DNA from: CAZTHL01 sp964613585
GTDB taxonomy: Bacteria > Pseudomonadota > Alphaproteobacteria > DSM-16000 > Inquilinaceae
DNA: 53,633 nt
Direction of reading: 5' to 3'
Assembly (NCBI GenBank): GCA_964613585.1
Contig: CAZTHL010000017.1
Location: 1 to 53,633, forward strand
Positions 49,378-53,633 of the stretch are shown piece by piece (position 1 is the first letter of the stretch; the number at the start of each line of letters is the position of its first letter). The notes beneath the pieces are model-generated. The model searched no databases. It was not told the DNA's origin and saw only the letters and a program-made list of their open reading frames with translations. The translations under genes and the position numbers were made by a program.

Positions 49378-51593
49378 ATGATCGATGATTCAGCAGCGCC
49401 GGCCGCCGTGTCCGGCGAGGCCATGGTCTGGCACCGTGTCACCCTCGACTTCGCCGGGCCGCACGCCGGCGAGACCGCCGACACCTTCACCGACCATCGG
49501 CTCGATGTCACCTTCACCCACGCGGCGACCGGGAAGCAGATGACCGTGCCCGGCTTCTTCGCCGCCGACGGCAACGCGGCCGATACCGGCGCCACGGACG
49601 GCACCGTCTGGCGCGTCCACTTCAACCCGCCGATGGACGGCGAGTGGCGCTACGAGGCCTCGTTCCGCACAGGCGACAATGTCGCCGTGTCGCTCGACCC
49701 GCTGGCCGGCAGCTCCGGCGGCTTCATGGACGGCGCCCAGGGCATGCTGACCATCGCGCCGAGCGACAAGTCCGGCGACGACTTCCGCGCCAAGGGCCGG
49801 CTCGAATACGTCGGCGAGCATTACCTGCAGCACGCCGGCACGGGCGAGTATTTCCTGAAGGCCGGTGCCGACAGCCCGGAGAACTTCCTGGCCTACGAGG
49901 ACTTCGACGGCACCTGGGACGACGGCGGCAGCTTCCTGCACGCCTACGCGCCGCATCTGGGCGACTGGCAGCCCGGCGACCCGACCTGGGGCGCCGACGG
50001 GCGCGGCAAGGCGATCATCGGCGCGATCAACTATCTGGCGAGCGAAGGCGTCAACTCGGTCTATTTCCTCACGATGAACGTCCACGGCGACGGCAAGGAT
50101 GTCTGGCCCTGGGTCGGCCCGGATGCCGGTGACCGGCTGACCTTCGACGTCAGCAAGCTCGCCCAGTGGGACGTCGTCTTCCAGCACATGGATGCCAACG
50201 GCATCATGATGCATGTGCTGACCCAGGAGCAGGAGAACGACCAGTTGCTGAACGGCGGCGACCTGGGGCTCGAGCGGCAGGTCTACTACCGCGAGCTGAT
50301 CGCCCGCTTCGGCTACCACAACGCCATCACCTGGAACCTGGGCGAGGAGAACACCAACACGGCCCAGCAGAGGAAGGACTTCGCGGACTACATCAAGGCG
50401 CTCGACCCCTATGATCACATGGTCGTGGCGCACTCGTTCCCGGGCGCGCAGAACACCGTCTACGAGCCCATGCTCGGGCACGAGACCTTCGACGGCGTCT
50501 CCCTACAGGACAGCACACCGCGGCCCAATGTCGCCGACTGGCTCGCGCGCTCGGCCGAGGCCGGCCGGCCCTGGGTGGTCAGCTGGGACGAGGTCGGGCC
50601 GGCCAGCCGCGGCGTCGATCCGGACAGCCGCAGCGACAGCAACCATGACGCCATCCGCGAGCAGCTCTGGGGCGTGCTCACCGTCGGCGGCGCCGGCGCG
50701 GAGTGGTACTTCGGCTATCAGAACCCGCACAACGACCTGAACCTGGAGGACTTCCGCTCGCGCGACAGCGTCTGGGACTGGACCGTCGCGGCCATCGACT
50801 TCTTCCGGGAACACCTGCCGTTCACCGAGATGGCCATGGCCGACGGTCTGACCACCGGCACCAACGGCGCCGACTTCGTCTTCGCCAAGCCGGGCGATGT
50901 CTACGCCGTCTACCTGCCCGACGGCGGCTCGGCGACGCTCGACCTGACCCACTTTGACGGCACCTTCTCGGTCGACTGGTACGACCCGCGCGCCGGCGGT
51001 GCTCTCCAGACCGGCACGGTGACCAGCGTCGCCGGCGGCGGCCATGTCTCGCTCGGCGAGGCGCCCGACAGCCGCTCCGAGGACTGGACGATCCTGGTGC
51101 GCGCCGATGACGATGTCGTCGTCGTCGATCCTCCCGACGATCCCGATCCGGTCAATCCGCCCGACGCGCCGCCGCCGGTCGAAGGGGCGATCGGTCTGGC
51201 GCTCTACAACGCCGACAGCGACCGGTTCGTCACGGAGCTTCAGGACGGCGACACCATTGACCCGAACGACCTCGACGGCGGCGCCTATACCCTGGTGGCC
51301 ACCTATGATGGCACCGGCACCGTTGGCTCGGTCAGCTTCTCGCTCGACGACGGTGCCCACGCGCAGATTGAGAACGTCGTGCCGTACGCCTTGTTCGGCG
51401 ACCGCGGCGGCGATCTCGACGGCGTCATGCTGCCGGCGGACGGCTCGATCGACGTCGAGATCACGATCCATGGCGGCTTGAGCGGCTCGGGCAGCGTGCT
51501 GGCCGCCGACCGCTTCAGCTTGACCATCGGCGGCGCCGCGGCGCCGAATCGGCCACCGATGCTCAACGCCGGCATCGCCGACCGGAGCGTCGC
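49378..51593 (+). CDS. DUF5060/GH-like multidomain protein (3' end lost in gap)
   Basis: At least 738 residues, truncated by the N-run. The N-terminal 110 residues resemble DUF5060 (MVWHRVTLDFAGPHAGETA... VPGFFAADG... GEWRYEASFRTGD). A TIM-barrel glycosidase-like domain follows (ITWNLGEENTNT and VSWDEVGP give two Glu about 80 residues apart, as in clan GH-A). Then comes a collagen-binding-2/DUF4038-type C-terminal domain (VYAVYLPDGGSATLDL, VDWYDPRAGG), a Pro/Asp linker, a beta-sandwich and the start of a cadherin-like repeat (NRPPMLNAGIADRSV). No N-terminal signal peptide is seen, so export may rely on the missing C-terminus. Alternative start ATG 49297. Confidence 0.78.
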
Positions 51594-51693
51594 NNNNNNN
51601 NNNNNNNNNNNNNNNNNNNNNNNNNNNNNNNNNNNNNNNNNNNNNNNNNNNNNNNNNNNNNNNNNNNNNNNNNNNNNNNNNNNNNNNNNNNNN
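51594..51693. other. Assembly gap (100 N)
   Basis: Exactly 100 N, a conventional placeholder for a gap of unknown size. The coding frames on its two sides differ (phase 1 before, phase 2 after), which is uninformative because the true length is unknown. It interrupts the repeat-rich 3' part of the glycoside-hydrolase-like gene, where short reads often fail. Confidence 0.99.
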
Positions 51694-51835
51694 CGGCGCC
51701 GACGGGCTGGAGCCCGCGGACGCGCTCGCCTTCCGGATCGACGGCCTGGGCGAGCGCACCGCCTACGCCCACGACTCGGCCGGCCCGGCGCCCCTCCTGA
51801 TCATCGAGCACGAGACCGATCCGCTGATCGGCTGA
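51694..51835 (+). CDS. C-terminal fragment after the gap, probably the same secreted protein
   Basis: The frame starting at 51695 encodes 46 residues ending ...AFRIDGLGERTAYAHDS, PAPLLIIEHETDPLIG and TGA (51833-51835). The FRIDG...APLLIIEHE pattern resembles C-terminal beta-sandwich ends of large secreted repeat proteins. Strand and position fit the end of the interrupted glycoside-hydrolase-like gene, but a separate gene in the gap cannot be excluded. Confidence 0.5.
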
Positions 51836-52092
51836 GCGAAGCGTCGGGTTCCGCTGCAACCCCGCCACCCCGGCGAAGGGACGGCAGGGTCGGTGGCGCG
51901 GCGGCGGAACCCGACGGATCACCGCCCGGTCACGCCGCGCGGCCGGGTCGGGAGCCGATGCCGATCGGCTGAGCCGGCGCTCCCGCCGGGGCGTCGCCGG
52001 CGATCGCGCACACCTCCCGGTGGCCCGGCCCATCGCCATCCGCCGAGGCCGCGCTATTTTCCGCCCAGGAACCGGCATGACGGAAGGCGGGC

Positions 52093-53025
52093 ATGAGCGA
52101 CATCTCGGCGGCGATTTGGCCGGAGCTTTCCTTCCCGGCTTGGCAGGCCACCTGCGCGACGTTGCACCGCTGGACCCAGGTGGTCGGCAAGGTGCGGCTG
52201 GCCAAGAGCCCGTGGCTCAACCATTCCTGGCACGTGGCGCTGTACGTGACGCCCCGCGGCCTGACCACCTCGTCGATCCCGGACGGCACCCGTCTGTTTC
52301 GCATCGATCTCGATCTCATCGACCATCGCCTGGTCATCGAGACCAGCGACGGCGGCCGACGCCTTCTGCCGCTGCGGCCCATGGCGGTGGCCGACTTCCA
52401 TGCCGAGGTGATGGGGCTGCTGCGCGAGCTCGGCATCGCCGTCACCATCAACACCACGCCGAACGAGGTCGCCGACCCGATCCCGCTCGACCAGGATCGG
52501 ACCCACGCCAGCTACGACGCCGAGCACGCCAGCCGCTTCTGGCGGGTGCTGGTGCAGACGGACCGGGTGCTGCAGCGGTTCCGCGCGCGCTTCGTCGGCA
52601 AGTGCAGCCCGGTGCACTTCTTCTGGGGCAGCTTCGACATGGCGGTGACCCGGTTTTCCGGCCGTCCGGCGCCGGACCATCCCGGCGGGGTGCCGAGCCT
52701 GCCCGATCCGGTGACGCGCGAGGCCTACAGCCACGAGGTCAGCAGCGCCGGCTTCTGGCCGGGCGGCGGCCCGACCGATTATCCGGCGTTCTATTCCTAC
52801 GCCTACCCGACGCCGGCCGGCTTCGCCGAGGCGGCGGTCGCGCCGGCCGAGGCCTTTTGGCACGAGGACGCCGGCGAGTTCATCCTGCCCTACGACGCCG
52901 TGCGTACCGCCGCCGACCCCGACACCACCCTGCTCGGCTTCCTGCAGACGACCTACGAGACCGCGGCCGGCCTCGCCGGCTGGGACCGCGCGGCGCTCGA
53001 GCGCGAACCCCTGCCGCCACGGTGA
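52093..53025 (+). CDS. DUF5996 family protein
   Basis: A 310-residue protein matching the DUF5996 pattern: WPELSFPAWQATCATLHRWTQVVGKVRLAKSP with NHSWHVALYVTPRGLTTSSI, the segment SRFWRVLVQTDRVLQRFRARF, GKCSPVHFFWGSFDMAVTRFSGR, and a C-terminal FWHEDAGEFILPYDAVR. The function of the family is not known to me; the conserved His/Trp segments suggest an enzyme or binding fold. It appears monocistronic. An AAGG-like GGAAGG at 52080-52085 precedes the ATG. Confidence 0.85.
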   Translation: MSDISAAIWPELSFPAWQATCATLHRWTQVVGKVRLAKSPWLNHSWHVALYVTPRGLTTSSIPDGTRLFRIDLDLIDHRLVIETSDGGRRLLPLRPMAVADFHAEVMGLLRELGIAVTINTTPNEVADPIPLDQDRTHASYDAEHASRFWRVLVQTDRVLQRFRARFVGKCSPVHFFWGSFDMAVTRFSGRPAPDHPGGVPSLPDPVTREAYSHEVSSAGFWPGGGPTDYPAFYSYAYPTPAGFAEAAVAPAEAFWHEDAGEFILPYDAVRTAADPDTTLLGFLQTTYETAAGLAGWDRAALEREPLPPR

Positions 53026-53633
53026 GGGGGGCGCTCGCGGCCACCATCAGGCAACGTCGGGCTGCAGCCACTCCCAGACCGCCGGCAGCAGGCTGCCCCG
53101 CTCGGATGATCGGATCCACGATGTCGCCGAGCCGGCAGTTTGACTGGTCGGCTCGGCCGCGGGCGCGCCCGCCAACCCTGCGCCACCCGGGCGGGCCGGC
53201 GCCCGCCAATGACCGACACCATTGACCCGCCGGCATCTGACTCGCCGGCATCAGCCGGCCACACGCTGCCGGATGGTCGCTGGCGTCGTCCCGGCAAGAC
53301 TCTGACAGGAGATCGCTGCGCGCCCGTTGCAACGACGTCCGCCAGACGCGTAACCTAAAGTGTTTCCGGCTCAAGTGGCATCCCTGGCCCGTTGCCCTGC
53401 CCGGCCGCCCGACGACAGCATGTTTAGGCTGGTCGGGCGGGGCAGCGGGCCGGTGCCGGTTCCGCGTCAGCCGGAAACGCTCCAACATTGAGCCCATCGG
53501 GCCAAAGCCTGAATTGGACCTGATTCCGACTTGGCCTGTTCATTCGTTTGAAGAGAAGGCTTTTCCGCAGAGAGCCGGCCTGGCCTCGCCGTTCTTGCGT
53601 TCACACCGCTGTTCAAGAGGCTCATGCCCTTAG
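53026..53633. other. Non-coding right edge
   Basis: About 600 bases without a supported gene. It contains a long copy of the dispersed repeat (53355-53483). On the minus strand near 53048 a short frame ends ...SLLPAVWEWLQPDVA, which might be the tail of a degraded gene but cannot be identified. After 53490 the sequence is less GC-rich and no gene starts before the window ends. Confidence 0.5.
53355..53483. repeat. Dispersed palindromic repeat, long nested form (copy E)
   Basis: Outer arms GTGTTTCCGGC and CCGGAAACGCTCC enclose the family words AAGTGGCATC and GGTGCCGGTTCCGCGTCA. The centre has the extra hairpin seen in copy D (arms CCGCCCGAC and GTCGGGCGG, loop with CAGCATGTTTAGG). The left edge is CTAA rather than CTAG. 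Confidence 0.8.

Noticed and set aside
53046..53130. Minus-strand frame ending SLLPAVWEWLQPDVA, possible gene tail
   Set aside because: Looks protein-like at the end, but no upstream conserved sequence or start could be followed and no family was recognised.
1..53633. CRISPR arrays, tRNA or rRNA genes, prophage
   Set aside because: No regular repeat-spacer pattern, no cloverleaf or rRNA-like conserved stretch, and no phage genes were seen; detection by eye is limited for tRNA.

Overview
This window is a GC-rich, densely packed chromosomal segment of an alphaproteobacterium, most likely Rhodospirillales-like. The assignment rests on gene content and order: an HdaA-type DnaA inactivator beside a PerM-like permease, a 47-residue aa3 oxidase subunit IV, the lptF-lptG-surA-pdxA-rsmA block facing a yicC-gmk pair, a fabD-fabG-acpP-fabF-mltG block, hopanoid genes (hpnN, hpnA), a class I PHA synthase and the NAGGN osmolyte cluster. 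Many genes overlap by ATGA or GTGA. I saw no rRNA, tRNA, CRISPR array, prophage or complete transposon. One run of 100 N (51594-51693) marks an assembly gap.

Layout. 0.4-5.5 kb: polyphosphate operon ppk-ppx-PAP2 phosphatase, divergent from a SixA-type phosphatase. 5.5-11 kb (minus strand): PfkB sugar kinase and an SDR lacking the usual Tyr/Lys; then DUF2066 protein, CDP-alcohol phosphatidyltransferase, PerM-like permease and hdaA. 11-13 kb: purM-purN and the small oxidase subunit, followed by a decayed IS5-type element. 13.6-20 kb: ndk, an ABC-F ATPase, an ArnT-like glycosyltransferase, holC and pepA. 20-26 kb: lptF, lptG, surA, a divergent pdxA and rsmA, converging on gmk-yicC. 28-32.4 kb: fatty-acid synthesis genes and mltG. 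32.5-40.3 kb: a TetR regulator divergent from hpnN, then a minus-strand set of hpnA, a paraoxonase-like lipoprotein, a sulfotransferase and a PP2C-like protein. 40.4-42.7 kb: phaC and a small conserved-looking gene. 43-48 kb: NAGGN cluster (asnO, ngg, M42 peptidase). 48-53 kb: acetamidase/formamidase, a large DUF5060 glycoside-hydrolase-like protein cut by the gap, and a DUF5996 protein.

How the genes work together. The main themes are the cell envelope (LPS export, OMP folding, peptidoglycan, fatty acids, hopanoids), storage (polyphosphate, PHA) and osmoprotection (NAGGN). The points most worth a second look are: no lptD between lptG and surA; a PdxA with changed ligand residues; an rsmA whose best start is an AUC codon; a paraoxonase-like lipoprotein that keeps the calcium ligands but lacks the His dyad and lies between a sulfotransferase and hpnA; and a modular palindromic repeat family, in a short and a long nested form, whose terminal CTAG supplies the stop codon of adjacent genes.
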